Below, one piece after another: positions 19,282 to 27,851 of a stretch of DNA of 64,000 nucleotides. Source of the stretch: Tsukamurella sp040611135. GTDB taxonomy: Bacteria; Actinomycetota; Actinomycetes; Mycobacteriales; Mycobacteriaceae. The position numbers and the translations under genes were made by a program. How positions within the stretch are numbered: the first letter of the stretch is position 1; each line of letters begins with the position of its first letter. The stretch is taken from positions 1-64,000 of the forward strand of contig NZ_JBEXNL010000015.1 of NCBI RefSeq assembly GCF_040611135.1, in the 5' to 3' direction. The notes beneath the pieces were generated by a model. It had not been told where the DNA came from, searched no databases, and was given only the letters and a program-made list of their open reading frames with translations.

Positions 19282-20202
19282 TCACCCGCCGCATCCACCC
19301 CCGCCGCAGCTACTGCTGGACGACGAGGACGAGCCGCAACTGCTGCCCGACGAGCAGCTGCTGAAGGACGAGCCCGACGAGCAGCTGGACCCCGAACCCG
19401 TGCCGCCGCCGATCGTGAACGCCGGCGTCATCGCCGCCGCCTGCGCGGCTGCGGGCGTCGCCGCGAGGACCGGGTCGAACAGCATCAGCGAGGCGACGCC
19501 GAACAGCGCCGCGCCGTAGGCCGCCGCCTGGGGGCCGTAGGTGCGCATCGAGGGTTGCAGGCGCGGATGCAGGTGGGCGTTGCGCTGCCGGGCCGCCTCG
19601 AGTTCGCGCCGTCCCGCCGCGGTGCGCCGGCGCGTGCGGAACGCGAAGTACAGGAACAGCGCGCCCATCGCGAGCATCGCGAGGACCAGGAATCCGACCG
19701 GCCTGCCGTTCGCCAGCCCGGCGCCGAGTCGGGCGAAGCCGAGGATGATCACCGGCAGGAGCAGCAGCGCCGACCACGCGCTGCGGGGCTGCCGGCGCAG
19801 CAGGCCGTCGCGTACGAGGTCGGAGCGCAGCTGCCGCAGCGGCGTCTGAAGGTCCCTGACCAGGGACGTCGACCCGCTCGCGATGCGCTCGCCGACGGAT
19901 CGGACGAACCAGTCCAGGGTCGTGCGATCCTCCCGGGTGATCGCGCGCACGGGCGTGCCGTCCGCGTCGATCACTCCGGCGACGCGCAACTGGGCGATCG
20001 CGGCGAGTACCGCGTTCCCGTCGGAGACGAGCATGCCGACCTCGACCGGGCTGAGCACGGCGATCCGTCGGCCGCGATCGCCGCTCGCGCCCCGCGCGAT
20101 GAGCGCGATGCCCACCGAGAAGAAGCACAGGACGAGGTAGAGGAGCAGGAACTCCCCGCTCGCGATGCCCCAGGTCTCGCCCGCGGCCAGGTAGTGCGTC
20201 AT
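19282..20202 (-). CDS. TIGR04222-like membrane protein with Cys/Ser/Gly-rich tail
   Basis: 306 residues: one N-terminal transmembrane helix, a cytoplasmic helical domain (about 40-140), two more helices (about 145-190), a basic segment, another hydrophobic stretch (about 235-265), and a C-terminal 40-residue tail made almost only of Ser, Cys and Gly that ends CGGGGCGG. This is the architecture of TIGR04222 proteins of Actinobacteria. Some relatives sit beside DUF692/MNIO enzymes that modify Cys-rich peptides; none is present here. Converges with the P-loop ATPase gene, so it is probably outside the cassette operon. Function unknown. Confidence 0.65.
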   Translation of the reverse strand: MTHYLAAGETWGIASGEFLLLYLVLCFFSVGIALIARGASGDRGRRIAVLSPVEVGMLVSDGNAVLAAIAQLRVAGVIDADGTPVRAITREDRTTLDWFVRSVGERIASGSTSLVRDLQTPLRQLRSDLVRDGLLRRQPRSAWSALLLLPVIILGFARLGAGLANGRPVGFLVLAMLAMGALFLYFAFRTRRRTAAGRRELEAARQRNAHLHPRLQPSMRTYGPQAAAYGAALFGVASLMLFDPVLAATPAAAQAAAMTPAFTIGGGTGSGSSCSSGSSFSSCSSGSSCGSSSSSSSSCGGGGCGG

Positions 20203-20473
20203 CGTGATCCACCCCTCTCGTCGATGCGCTCAGACTGGCGGTGAATCGGCGATCGCGCCACTGCGGGAAGGGCTTCGAGGCCGATCCGTGACCGATCCCA
20301 TGGTCGGCTCTCAGGTGGCGGCGCGGCGGCGCGGCCGTCGAACGGCGGGCGGTTCGACGGTGCGGTGCCCGGCCCACCGCCGGGACGTGCGGGAATCGTC
20401 ACGCGGACGACGGCGATCGGCGATAATCGTCCGCACGTGGGGCGCGGCCCCACCCGACGGAGGTGAGCGGACG
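20203..20473. promoter_or_regulatory. Divergent intergenic region with inverted repeat around a -10 box
   Basis: The 270 bp hold no gene I can support. GCGGACGA at 20403-20410 and its exact reverse complement TCGTCCGC at 20427-20434 flank a GATAAT -10-like box (20422-20427). This is a plausible operator-covered promoter for the secreted protein that starts at 20474. Confidence 0.35.
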
Positions 20474-20830
20474 ATGTCGAAGCTGATGAGGGCGATGGCG
20501 GCCGGAATCGCGGCGCTGGGTGCCGCAACACTGGTCCAGGCCCCGGCCCACGCGGACGGTCGGCTCGACCAGGGCCGGTTCCTCGTGGTCACGAGCAACA
20601 TGCACGACTTCGTCAAGCCCTTCGGGAACCGCACCACCGATGCGCAGATGCTCCGGTTCGGCTATCAGGCCTGCGCCGCCCTGGACCGCAACCCCGCGAG
20701 CACCGTCGCGGCGACGCAGTCGCTGTACCGGCAGGCGGGCAACCCCGAGTGGGAGCGTCAGCAGGTGGTGTTCTACGCCGCGCAGTATCTGTGCAACCGG
20801 AACTGGGACCGGTACAAGACCTACCCGTGA
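20474..20830 (+). CDS. Small secreted protein, DUF732-like
   Basis: 118 residues with a Sec signal peptide (MSKLMRAMAAGIAALGAATL, cleavage after the AHA near residue 27). The mature part carries two Cys (GYQACAAL and AQYLCNRN) spaced as in mycobacterial DUF732 proteins, where they form a disulfide in a small helical domain. These proteins are abundant in mycolic-acid bacteria and have no known function. ATG at 20474, preceded by GGAGGTGAGCGG. Confidence 0.7.
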   Translation: MSKLMRAMAAGIAALGAATLVQAPAHADGRLDQGRFLVVTSNMHDFVKPFGNRTTDAQMLRFGYQACAALDRNPASTVAATQSLYRQAGNPEWERQQVVFYAAQYLCNRNWDRYKTYP

Positions 20831-20837
20831 CGGCGGT

Positions 20838-21716
20838 TCAGCGGGCCAGGTAGCGGGCGAAGGTCCACGCGTACACCGCGGACTCGACATCGTGATAGGC
20901 CGCGGAGAGTGTGGCCTCGACGAGCGCGCGCTCGAGGAGACGGTCGCGGAGCGCGGCACCGTCGGGCGGCCCGCCGCCGGCCGTGAGCACGCGCGGTGAC
21001 GTGCGGGTGAGGCTGAGGACGTCGGCGAGCGCGTCCTGATCGAGGCGCAACTGGGTGAGCACGTCCTGGGGCACGGGGTGCCCGCCGGACAGGTACCGCC
21101 GGGCCTCGGTGCGCGCCTCGTCGACACCGATCGCGTGCGCGGGGTCGACGGTGACCCGCTCCAGGTCGCGCAGGAGCGCGCGGGTCTGCCGGGCGGCCTC
21201 CTCGGGGTTCATCGCCCGGATCTGTTCGATGCGGGCGGGGGAGGCGACGACCTCGAACCGGGTGGTGCGACGGGGCAGGACCGGCCCGGGGTGGCGCTGC
21301 CCGACGAGCTTCCAGGGCCCGTTCGGGATGTGGTGCGCCCGGCTGGGATGCGTGGTCGCGACCGCGCGGATCGTGTAGCCGCCCTGCTCGGCGAACTCGA
21401 TCAGCTGGCGCACGGGATCGTCGACGGTGGCCCACGCCGCCGCAATGGGGACGTTCCAGAGGACCCGCACGTCGGTCGGGACGACGGTGCCGCGCGGCAG
21501 CCATCCGGCGTCCGTGGTGGTGGCCACCAGGAGGGGCTCGGCGCCGCGGGTGAGGTAGGCGACCGCCCAGTTCAGCCCCGACTCGGGGAGGTGCGGGCCG
21601 CTGCGCAACGAGCCGAGGATCGATGCGACGACGGCGCGGACCTGTTGGACCTCGGGACTCTCCGATGGGGGTGCCCCGGGCGCCTGCGGACGGCCGACGG
21701 GGATGGGGACGAGCAA
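20838..21716 (-). CDS. Hypothetical protein (weakly DUF5632-like)
   Basis: 292 residues, soluble. The N-terminal half has NWAVAYLTRG and GWLPRGTVVPTDVRVLWNVP, which loosely recalls mycobacterial DUF5632-type domains; the second half is helical. I cannot assign a function. The start is uncertain: a TTG at 21716 gives the cited length, but the frame stays open for about 15 more codons upstream without ATG or GTG. It is co-directional with the ABC operon and begins about 60 bp after it, so it may be its last gene. Confidence 0.55.
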   Translation of the reverse strand: MLVPIPVGRPQAPGAPPSESPEVQQVRAVVASILGSLRSGPHLPESGLNWAVAYLTRGAEPLLVATTTDAGWLPRGTVVPTDVRVLWNVPIAAAWATVDDPVRQLIEFAEQGGYTIRAVATTHPSRAHHIPNGPWKLVGQRHPGPVLPRRTTRFEVVASPARIEQIRAMNPEEAARQTRALLRDLERVTVDPAHAIGVDEARTEARRYLSGGHPVPQDVLTQLRLDQDALADVLSLTRTSPRVLTAGGGPPDGAALRDRLLERALVEATLSAAYHDVESAVYAWTFARYLAR

Positions 21717-21779
21717 CGGTAGATCGATCGTTCCCGCCTCCTCACCATCGTCCCTTGCGACCGCAATTCTAGCCGAGGC

Positions 21780-22568
21780 TCAGCCGACGGATTCCTCCAC
21801 GCCCAGCTCGTGGAGCAGCCTGCGGCGAAGGTCGCCGAACCCCGGGACGCCCCTGCGCCGCGGCCGCGCGAAGGGCACCGCGAGTTCGGCCCCGATTCTG
21901 CCCTCCTGCAGGACCAGGACGCGGTCCGCGAGCAGGATGGCCTCGTCGACGTCGTGGGTCACGAGGAGCACGGCTGGTCCGTGGGTGCGGCACAACTCGG
22001 CGACGAGGGCGTGCATCCGGATGCGGGTGAGCGCGTCGAGCGCCGCGAAGGGCTCGTCGAGCAGCAACAGCTGGGGCGCACGGACCAGCGCCCGGGCGAG
22101 CGCGACCCGCTGCGCTTCGCCGCCGGAGAGCGTGCTCGGCCAGTCCTTCTCGCGCCCGCCCAGCCCGACCTCGGCGAGCGCCGTAGCCGCGGCGGCCCGC
22201 GAGCGACGGGCCCCGGACACGCCGAGGAGGACGTTGTCCGCCAGGCGTTTCGACGCGATCAGCCGGGGTTCTTGGAAGACGACGGTGCGTTGCTCGGGAA
22301 CGAGAACGGTCCCGTCGTCGACGGTGTCGAGGCCCGCGAGGGCGCGCAGCAGGGTGGTCTTGCCGCTTCCGCTCGCACCCAGCAGCGCGACGAACTCGCC
22401 CTCGGCGATGTCCAGGTCGAGGCCGTCGAAGATCGTGCGCTCGCCGAAGGCCTTGCGCGCATTCGCGATGCGCACGGCGGTCCGGGTGTCGACGGTGCCG
22501 CCGGGTACCGATGCGGGCGGAGTCGGCGCCTCGGGGGGTACGGGGGTCGTGGGTAGGGTCGCGGTCAT
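21780..22568 (-). CDS. ABC transporter ATP-binding protein, sulfonate/nitrate/taurine type
   Basis: 262 residues. Walker A GASGSGKTT, Q-loop VVFQEPRL, signature LSGGEAQRVALARAL, Walker B LLLLDEPFAALD, switch LLVTHDVDEA: all intact. SsuB/TauB-like importers carry VFQEPRL and THDVDEA. The ATG at 22568 overlaps the permease stop (ATGA); an upstream in-frame Met would add an Arg-rich nonhomologous stretch. Powers uptake by the permease and the lipoprotein encoded just upstream. Sulfonate is the likeliest substrate given the AprA-like neighbour. Confidence 0.88.
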   Translation of the reverse strand: MTATLPTTPVPPEAPTPPASVPGGTVDTRTAVRIANARKAFGERTIFDGLDLDIAEGEFVALLGASGSGKTTLLRALAGLDTVDDGTVLVPEQRTVVFQEPRLIASKRLADNVLLGVSGARRSRAAAATALAEVGLGGREKDWPSTLSGGEAQRVALARALVRAPQLLLLDEPFAALDALTRIRMHALVAELCRTHGPAVLLVTHDVDEAILLADRVLVLQEGRIGAELAVPFARPRRRGVPGFGDLRRRLLHELGVEESVG

Positions 22569-23437
22569 GCGCGGGCGGCCTTCCGATAGGGCATGAGCAG
22601 GCGTTCGAGGAGCCGGACGACGACGTCGACGCCGAGTCCCCACAGGGCGTAGATGATGATGCAGAGGACGAGCACGTCGGTCTGGAAGAACTGCTGAGCC
22701 GAGGTCATGAGGAAGCCGATGCCCTTGGGCGCGTTGGACTGTTCGGCGACGATGAGCGCGATCAGCGAGACCGACAGCGACACCCGCAGACCCACCAGGA
22801 TCGACGGCAGCGCCTCCGGGATCACGACCTGCCGGATCAGGCCGACGCCGCGGAGCCCGAAGGTGTGCGCCGCCTCGATGACCTTGCCGTCGACCTGGCG
22901 GACCCCGCCGTGGGTGTTGATGTACAGCGGGAACATCGCGGCCGCGGCGATGATGATGATCTTGGGTTTCTCATCGATGCCGAACCACAGGATCAGCAGC
23001 GGCGCGATCGCCAGGAACGGGATGGTGCGCAGCATCTGCACGGTGGGGTCGAGGAGCTGATCGCCGAGGCGGCTCAGCCCCGCGGCGACGCCCAGGACGA
23101 GGCCGAGGCCGCCGCCGATCGCGAAGCCGACGGCGGCGCGGCGCAGCGACACCGTGGCGTTGTCGGCGAGCGTCCCATCGCCGACGAGCCGGGTGAAGGC
23201 GTCCCACACCGCGGCGGGCGACGGGAAGGTCTCGGGGCCGAAGACGCCGCGGGCGGCGAGCACCTGCCAGAGCGCCAGCAGCGCGACGGGCACGCTGGCG
23301 CGGAGGACGAGGTCGACCCATCGCGGCTGCGTCCGGCGCCGTCGCCCCGCGGGCCGCACGAGGTGGCCGGTGTCCGCGGTGCCGCTCGCCCCGCGCGGGG
23401 CAGGCGAGGCCGCCGGATCGTTCAGGGTGGCGGTCAC
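22565..23437 (-). CDS. ABC transporter permease, sulfonate/nitrate/taurine type
   Basis: 290 residues with six predicted helices. It contains the BPD_transp_1 EAA loop EAAHTFGLRGVGLIRQVVIPEALPSILVGLR in pieces (EAAHTFGL, then IPEALP) that docks to the ATPase. The SsuC-like IVAEQSNAPKGIGFLM follows. GTG start at 23437 overlaps the lipoprotein's TGA (GTGA), so the three transport genes are translationally linked. Much longer open frame upstream is shadow sequence of the neighbouring gene. Confidence 0.88.
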   Translation of the reverse strand: MTATLNDPAASPAPRGASGTADTGHLVRPAGRRRRTQPRWVDLVLRASVPVALLALWQVLAARGVFGPETFPSPAAVWDAFTRLVGDGTLADNATVSLRRAAVGFAIGGGLGLVLGVAAGLSRLGDQLLDPTVQMLRTIPFLAIAPLLILWFGIDEKPKIIIIAAAAMFPLYINTHGGVRQVDGKVIEAAHTFGLRGVGLIRQVVIPEALPSILVGLRVSLSVSLIALIVAEQSNAPKGIGFLMTSAQQFFQTDVLVLCIIIYALWGLGVDVVVRLLERLLMPYRKAARA

Positions 23438-24438
23438 TTCCCGTTCACCCAGGCGTTCACGTCGAAGGCGCCCGAGACTTTGCCGGTGGCGACGAGGAAG
23501 TCGAGGGTGCTCCGCACGGTTCGCACGCCGTCGGGGTCGGCGGCCTGGGAGCCGAAGCGCAGCAGGTTCGCCTCGCGGATGGCCTGCTCTGGGGCGCCGG
23601 TGACCTCGGACTCGAAGCGTGCGTAGCCGTCCGGGTCGGCGGCGATCTCCTTGTTGCCCGCCTCGATCGCCTCCCAGACAGCCTGGCGCACTGCGGGATG
23701 CGCGGCGACGAAGGAATCCGACGCCAGGGTCACCGAGGTGGCGAGCAGGTCGGGGTTGTCCTGACTGGCCTTGGACAGGATCGGGAAGGGGGTGCGCTGA
23801 CGCCAGATCCCGGCGGTGGTCGCGGGTACCGGGACCGCGTCGATGTCGCCGCGCTGGAGGGCGGGGAGCGCGTCGGCGAACAGGAGGTTGACCAGCTCGG
23901 TCTGCTGCAGGACGCCCGCGCGTTCGAGCACCGCGCGGCCGTACTTGTCGAAGTTGGATCCGAATTGCAGCGCGACCTTCTTGCCCGCGAGCTCCTTGAT
24001 CGATTTCACGCCGCCGATCTTGGTGAGGAACCAGATGTCGTTGGTCGGGCGGTCCACGACCAGCGCGGACAGCTTGAGGCCGCTCCCGCGCGCCTGGACC
24101 GCGGGGGTGTCGCCGATCTGCCCGATCTGCAGGCTGCCGGCCGAGAGGGCCTGTGCGACGGGCGGGCCGTTGTTGAAGGAGACGTAGTCGCCGTACTTGA
24201 AGCCGTGTCGCGCCAGGATCGGTTGGACGACGCCCTTCTTCAGGCCGAAGCCGATCGCGCCGACCGACGCGGGCTTCTTCCCGGCGGTGCCGTTCCACGG
24301 AGCGCCGAACTTCAGCTCGACCAGCCCGGCCGAGGCGGACGACGGGGCCGCCCCGTCGGCCCCGGAGCCGCAGCCGGCGACGAGCGCGGCCGTGACGGCG
24401 ACGGGCAGGGCCAGGGTGAGCAGGCGGGAGCGGAGCAT
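23434..24438 (-). CDS. ABC transporter substrate-binding lipoprotein, SsuA/NrtA-like
   Basis: 334 residues with a lipoprotein signal (LAL...VTAALVAGC, lipid Cys at about residue 23). The mature domain is an NMT1/SsuA-type periplasmic binding fold, with IGQIGDTPAVQAR, the KSIKELAGKKVALQFGS hinge and FADALPALQRGDIDAVPV. It would capture the ligand outside the membrane and present it to the permease. Ligand unknown; aliphatic sulfonate, taurine or nitrate are family options. 38 bp downstream of the ferredoxin gene, same strand. Confidence 0.87.
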   Translation of the reverse strand: MLRSRLLTLALPVAVTAALVAGCGSGADGAAPSSASAGLVELKFGAPWNGTAGKKPASVGAIGFGLKKGVVQPILARHGFKYGDYVSFNNGPPVAQALSAGSLQIGQIGDTPAVQARGSGLKLSALVVDRPTNDIWFLTKIGGVKSIKELAGKKVALQFGSNFDKYGRAVLERAGVLQQTELVNLLFADALPALQRGDIDAVPVPATTAGIWRQRTPFPILSKASQDNPDLLATSVTLASDSFVAAHPAVRQAVWEAIEAGNKEIAADPDGYARFESEVTGAPEQAIREANLLRFGSQAADPDGVRTVRSTLDFLVATGKVSGAFDVNAWVNGK

Positions 24439-24476
24439 GTGGATCCTCGTACTTTCGAAGTGGGATGTTCAGCGGT

Positions 24477-24806
24477 TCAGTGGTAGTCGGGCCGGGCGAC
24501 GGCGGCGCGGGCGGCGCCGTGGGTCCGCCGCCAGCCGACGCGGTCGCGGTAGAGGCCGAGCATCCCGGCGGCGCGTAGCGCGGGCTCGTCGCGGGCGGGT
24601 GCCCCGTCGGCCTCGGGGGTGCGCGAGGGCGAGACGTAGATCGCGTCGGCGGGACAGTAGGCCTCGCACTGGAAGCAGGTCTGGCAGTCGGAATGCCGGG
24701 CGATGACGGGGATCCGGCCGTCCACCCGATCGAAGACGTCCGTGGGGCACACCCGCACACAGATGTCGCAGGCGGTGCAGAGGTCGGCGCTGAGGATCTC
24801 GATCAC
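24477..24806 (-). CDS. Dicluster 4Fe-4S ferredoxin, AprB-like partner
   Basis: 109 residues. Two 4Fe-4S motifs are complete: CTACDICVRVCPTDVF (residues about 9-24) and CQTCFQCEAYCPADAI (about 41-56). The remainder is a short basic tail. Its GTG start overlaps the TGA of the flavoprotein (GTGA), so they are made together. The pair looks like the AprAB arrangement in which AprB passes electrons to the flavin subunit. In this operon it likely serves reductive or oxidative processing of an imported sulfur compound. Confidence 0.85.
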   Translation of the reverse strand: MIEILSADLCTACDICVRVCPTDVFDRVDGRIPVIARHSDCQTCFQCEAYCPADAIYVSPSRTPEADGAPARDEPALRAAGMLGLYRDRVGWRRTHGAARAAVARPDYH

Positions 24807-26440
24807 GACGCCGCCTCCGCGTAGTCGCGGGTCCCGGTGACCGGGAGCTCGGGGTCGGGGTGTACCCAGACGTCGTCCAGGCCGCCGGCGAGCAGGCGGT
24901 GCGTCTGGGCGGAGTCGGTGTCGGGATGGTCGGTGCGGGTGTGCATTCCGCGGGTCTCGGTGCGGTGCGCCGCGGTGTGCACGGACCAGCGGGCCATCGC
25001 GAGCATCGCGCCCGCCTCGCGGGCGCGCACGGCGTCCCGTCCGGCGCCGGGGGCACCGTCGGATACGTGTGTCCAGAGGTCGTCGAGCTCGCGCGCCGCG
25101 GCGGCGAGGCCCGCGGCGTCCCGGAATCCGGCGCGGTCGACGGGCAGGGTGCTCCGCTGTGTCGTCGAGACGACGGCGCTCCAGTCGACGGGGCGCGCGC
25201 CCCGGGTGCCGACGGTGCCCGCGGGGGCGAGGTCGCTGGGGCGGGCGCGGCGCTCGCCCGAGGCGGCAGCGGCGGACCGTCCGGCCCAGGTGCCGGTGGC
25301 GACCGCCCAGGCGAGGTTGGGACCGCCTGCCCCCGTGGCCGATCCGACGATGCGGTCGCGCGCCGCGACGTCCCCTGCCGCGTACAGCCCCGGCACGCCG
25401 ACGGTGCCCGATCGGTCGAGCACGTGCAGTCCGCCCGTGCCGCGGACGGTGCCCTCCTGCACCCAGTCGATGGGGAACCGGTCGCGGAACGGGTCGACGC
25501 CGAGCTTGTCGGTCACCATGAAGAAGTTCGGCATCGCGAGTCGCATCGCTTCGCGGCGCTCGGGCGGGGCGGTGAAGCGGGCGGTGATGGTGCCGCGGAG
25601 CGAGGCGGCGAGCAGCTCGGCGCGGGATTCGTGCAGGTCCCGGTAGGGGATCGGGGTGCCGGTGTGGTCCCAGTACTCGGCGTCGATGAAGAAGCCGTTC
25701 TTGTCCATGCTGGTGCCGAGCGGGACCATGCCGTAGAAGTTGGAGAACTCCATGCTGGACAGGTGCGCCCCGACCTCGGCGGCCATGAGGTGACCGTCGC
25801 CGGTGTTGACGTCGCCGCCCAGGGAGTGGCTCTTCCAGGTGGTCCCGCCCGTCGCGAGGACGACGGCGCCGGCCGTCACCACCCAGTCCCGACCGCGCTG
25901 CCGCTGGTGCCCGCGGGCGCCGGCGACGGCACCGTCGGCGGTCACGAGGAGCTCGAGGGCCGGGCTGTGGTCGAGGATCGTCGCCCCGCCCTTCTTCACT
26001 CGGCCGCAGAGGAAGCGCAGGTAGTCCGGCGCGCGGCCGAGGAGGGTGCGGCCGCCGGCCGAGGACGACGGTGCGGTGTCCATGCCCCACTCGGGAAGCA
26101 GGGCGGTGCGCTCCCAGGCCTCGTCGAGGACGGCGTCGGTCCAGAGCCGATCGGTGAGATAGCCGCCGCGCCGTTCACGGAGCGTGATCTCCTGGTCGCG
26201 CCGCGCGGGATCGGGCGGGACCAGCCAGTGCCCGACGCCCGCGGTCGCGGCGACACCGCTGCTGCCGCAGTAGCCCTTGTCCGCCAGGACCACCGCGGCA
26301 CCGCGCTCCGTGGCGGCGATCGCGGCCCACGTGGCTGCCGGTCCGCCGCCGAGGATCAGGACGTCGGCGTGCAGGAGGAGGTGGGTGTCGTCGTCGACGG
26401 CCGTCTCGGGTGACGGCGCGCGGCGGGGGCGGCGGGTCAT
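24803..26440 (-). CDS. AprA-like FAD oxidoreductase (fumarate reductase/adenylylsulfate reductase superfamily)
   Basis: About 545 residues. N-terminal FAD site ADVLILGGGPAATWAAIAA, a GSSGVAATAGVGHW loop that binds the isoalloxazine, and GGLHVLDRSGTVGVPGLYAAGDVA near the end of the FAD domain, with the helical cap and C-terminal domains of the FrdA/SdhA/AprA superfamily. Similar genes sit with ssu-type transporters and a ferredoxin in other Actinobacteria, so a role in organosulfur use is probable but inferred. I prefer the ATG at 26440; a GTG at 26464 would add eight residues. Neither has a strong Shine-Dalgarno. Confidence 0.8.
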   Translation of the reverse strand: MTRRPRRAPSPETAVDDDTHLLLHADVLILGGGPAATWAAIAATERGAAVVLADKGYCGSSGVAATAGVGHWLVPPDPARRDQEITLRERRGGYLTDRLWTDAVLDEAWERTALLPEWGMDTAPSSSAGGRTLLGRAPDYLRFLCGRVKKGGATILDHSPALELLVTADGAVAGARGHQRQRGRDWVVTAGAVVLATGGTTWKSHSLGGDVNTGDGHLMAAEVGAHLSSMEFSNFYGMVPLGTSMDKNGFFIDAEYWDHTGTPIPYRDLHESRAELLAASLRGTITARFTAPPERREAMRLAMPNFFMVTDKLGVDPFRDRFPIDWVQEGTVRGTGGLHVLDRSGTVGVPGLYAAGDVAARDRIVGSATGAGGPNLAWAVATGTWAGRSAAAASGERRARPSDLAPAGTVGTRGARPVDWSAVVSTTQRSTLPVDRAGFRDAAGLAAAARELDDLWTHVSDGAPGAGRDAVRAREAGAMLAMARWSVHTAAHRTETRGMHTRTDHPDTDSAQTHRLLAGGLDDVWVHPDPELPVTGTRDYAEAAS

Positions 26441-26470
26441 GGTCCGGAACGCTAGGGCGTTCACTGTAAG

Positions 26471-26585
26471 CGGGCAATGGTCCGGTTAGCCCGCCGGGCG
26501 CGGACCCGCAGGTCGCAACGGCTGCCCGGCTTCCGTTCAGGGCGCGCCAAACTCCTTGCCCGGCGGGCAATTACAATGACCATTG
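26471..26585 (-). promoter_or_regulatory. Palindromes upstream of the sulfur operon
   Basis: TTGCCCG-G-CGGGCAA (26556-26570) is a perfect palindrome. Eight bases on, CAATG-AC-CATTG (26574-26585) is another. A further CGGGCAATGG half-site lies at 26471-26480, next to the start of the flavoprotein gene. Repeated CGGGCAA elements suggest operator sites for one regulator of the operon, not encoded nearby. Confidence 0.45.
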
Positions 26586-26627
26586 GTAATCATTCGCGGT
26601 GGCAGGCTGCGCGCCGGCCCGGGAACG

Positions 26628-26665
26628 ACGAATGCACACGCCCCTGTCCGGGTGCGTGCATTCGT
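26628..26665 (-). terminator. Hairpin between DUF5302 and the sulfur operon
   Basis: ACGAATGCAC pairs perfectly with GTGCATTCGT across an 18-nt loop. It lies 30 bp after the DUF5302 stop in transcription direction. It lacks a clear U-run, so it may be a weak terminator or a leader element of the downstream operon. Confidence 0.4.
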
Positions 26666-26694
26666 GGGTGCTGCACTGAGGTCGTGCTGAACCG

Positions 26695-26853
26695 CTATCC
26701 GCTCTTGCGGCGGAACTGCTGCTGATGGCTCTCGGAGCCGTGGGGCGCCTGGCCCTTCGCCGAGCCGTCCAGATGCGCGGCCCCCTTGCGGGTGGCGGCG
26801 TTCTTCTTCTCCAGCGCTTCCTTGAACTTGTCGGCGACACCGTCGGCGGTCAT
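26695..26853 (-). CDS. DUF5302 family small protein
   Basis: 52 residues, ATG at 26853 with a strong AGAGGAGA Shine-Dalgarno. The sequence shows the DUF5302 pattern: an N-terminal helix (KFKEALEKKNAATRKG), a polar Gly/His/Ser middle, and the hallmark C-terminus FRRKSG. The family is widespread in Actinobacteria and of unknown function. It is divergent from the SDR gene with about 90 bp between starts. Too short for usual gene finders, but the family match and ribosome-binding site are convincing. Confidence 0.8.
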   Translation of the reverse strand: MTADGVADKFKEALEKKNAATRKGAAHLDGSAKGQAPHGSESHQQQFRRKSG

Positions 26854-26944
26854 GCTGTCTCCTCTCGTCGAGTACCACCACCCTAATCCGGACGAATCGA
26901 CGGGGCATCCGGATTTCGGGCCGACGCGGCGCTACCGTGAGCGC

Positions 26945-27748
26945 ATGGGAACGTACGTTGTCACCGGTTCGGCATCCGGAATCGGCGCAGCCACCGCCGA
27001 TCGTCTGCACGCCGCCGGGCACGGGGTGATCGGCGTCGACCGGGCGGGTGCGGACGTCGAGGCGGACCTCGGGTCGCCGGGCGGGCGGTTCGAGGCGGTC
27101 GCCCGGATCGGGGAGCTGGTCGGGAACGGTGCGGTCGACGGTTTCGCCGCCTTCGCCGGGATCGGGCCCGGTGCCGGCCGGGCCGGGTCGTCGCTCGTGG
27201 CGGTGAACTACTTCGGCGCCGTCGATCTGCTGGTCGGGCTGCGACCGCTGTTGGCCCGCTCCGCGGCGGCGTCCGCCGTCCTGGTCAGCTCGAACTCGAC
27301 CACCACGCAGCCCGGCTGGCCGATGGAGCTGGCGGAGACCTGCCTGCGCGGCGACGAGCACGACGCCTACGACCTGGCCGATTCGTACGGCGAGTACGGT
27401 TCGGTGCTCGCCTATCCCGCGACCAAGGCCGCGCTCGCCTACTTCGTGCGCACGCACGCCGCCGAGTACATCGCCGACGGGATCCGGCTCAACGCCATCG
27501 CCCCCGGCATGATCGACACCCCCATGACCCGTGACGCCGACCCCGACATCGCCGCCGCGATGAAGGCCTTCCTCGAGCTGGTCCCCGCCCGTCGCGCGGG
27601 GCGGCCGGAGGAGATCGCCGCGCTCACCGACTTCCTCCTGGGGCCGGACTCGCGCTACATCGTCGGCTCGGTCATCTTCGCCGACGGTGGCCTCGACGCC
27701 CAGCAGCGTCCGCTGGACTGGCCCCGGCCGGCGGCGCCGGAGGAATGA
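26945..27748 (+). CDS. Short-chain dehydrogenase/reductase
   Basis: 267 residues. Cofactor motif TGSASGIG (residues 7-14), the catalytic Ser in VLVSSNST (about 120), Tyr-x3-Lys as YPATK (about 158-162), and a C-terminal GSVIFADGG. Residues after the second strand (VDRAGADVEADL, with Asp) favour NAD over NADP. Looks like a hydroxysteroid- or 3-oxoacyl-type SDR; substrate unknown. Start ATG at 26945. The CRISPR array's distal end begins about 100 bp downstream, so the array was not built into this gene. Confidence 0.85.
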   Translation: MGTYVVTGSASGIGAATADRLHAAGHGVIGVDRAGADVEADLGSPGGRFEAVARIGELVGNGAVDGFAAFAGIGPGAGRAGSSLVAVNYFGAVDLLVGLRPLLARSAAASAVLVSSNSTTTQPGWPMELAETCLRGDEHDAYDLADSYGEYGSVLAYPATKAALAYFVRTHAAEYIADGIRLNAIAPGMIDTPMTRDADPDIAAAMKAFLELVPARRAGRPEEIAALTDFLLGPDSRYIVGSVIFADGGLDAQQRPLDWPRPAAPEE

Positions 27749-27851
27749 TCGGCCCGCAACGTCGTTCAGATTCGGACGCGTGTCTCAGGGCCCGAACCTT
27801 TAACGAATCGGGTCGGGTGACAGCGGGTATGGCGACCGACCTTGTGTTCGG

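Noticed and set aside
14800..19300. An intact prophage
   Set aside because: Lysis-type genes are present but no integrase, terminase, capsid or tail gene is.
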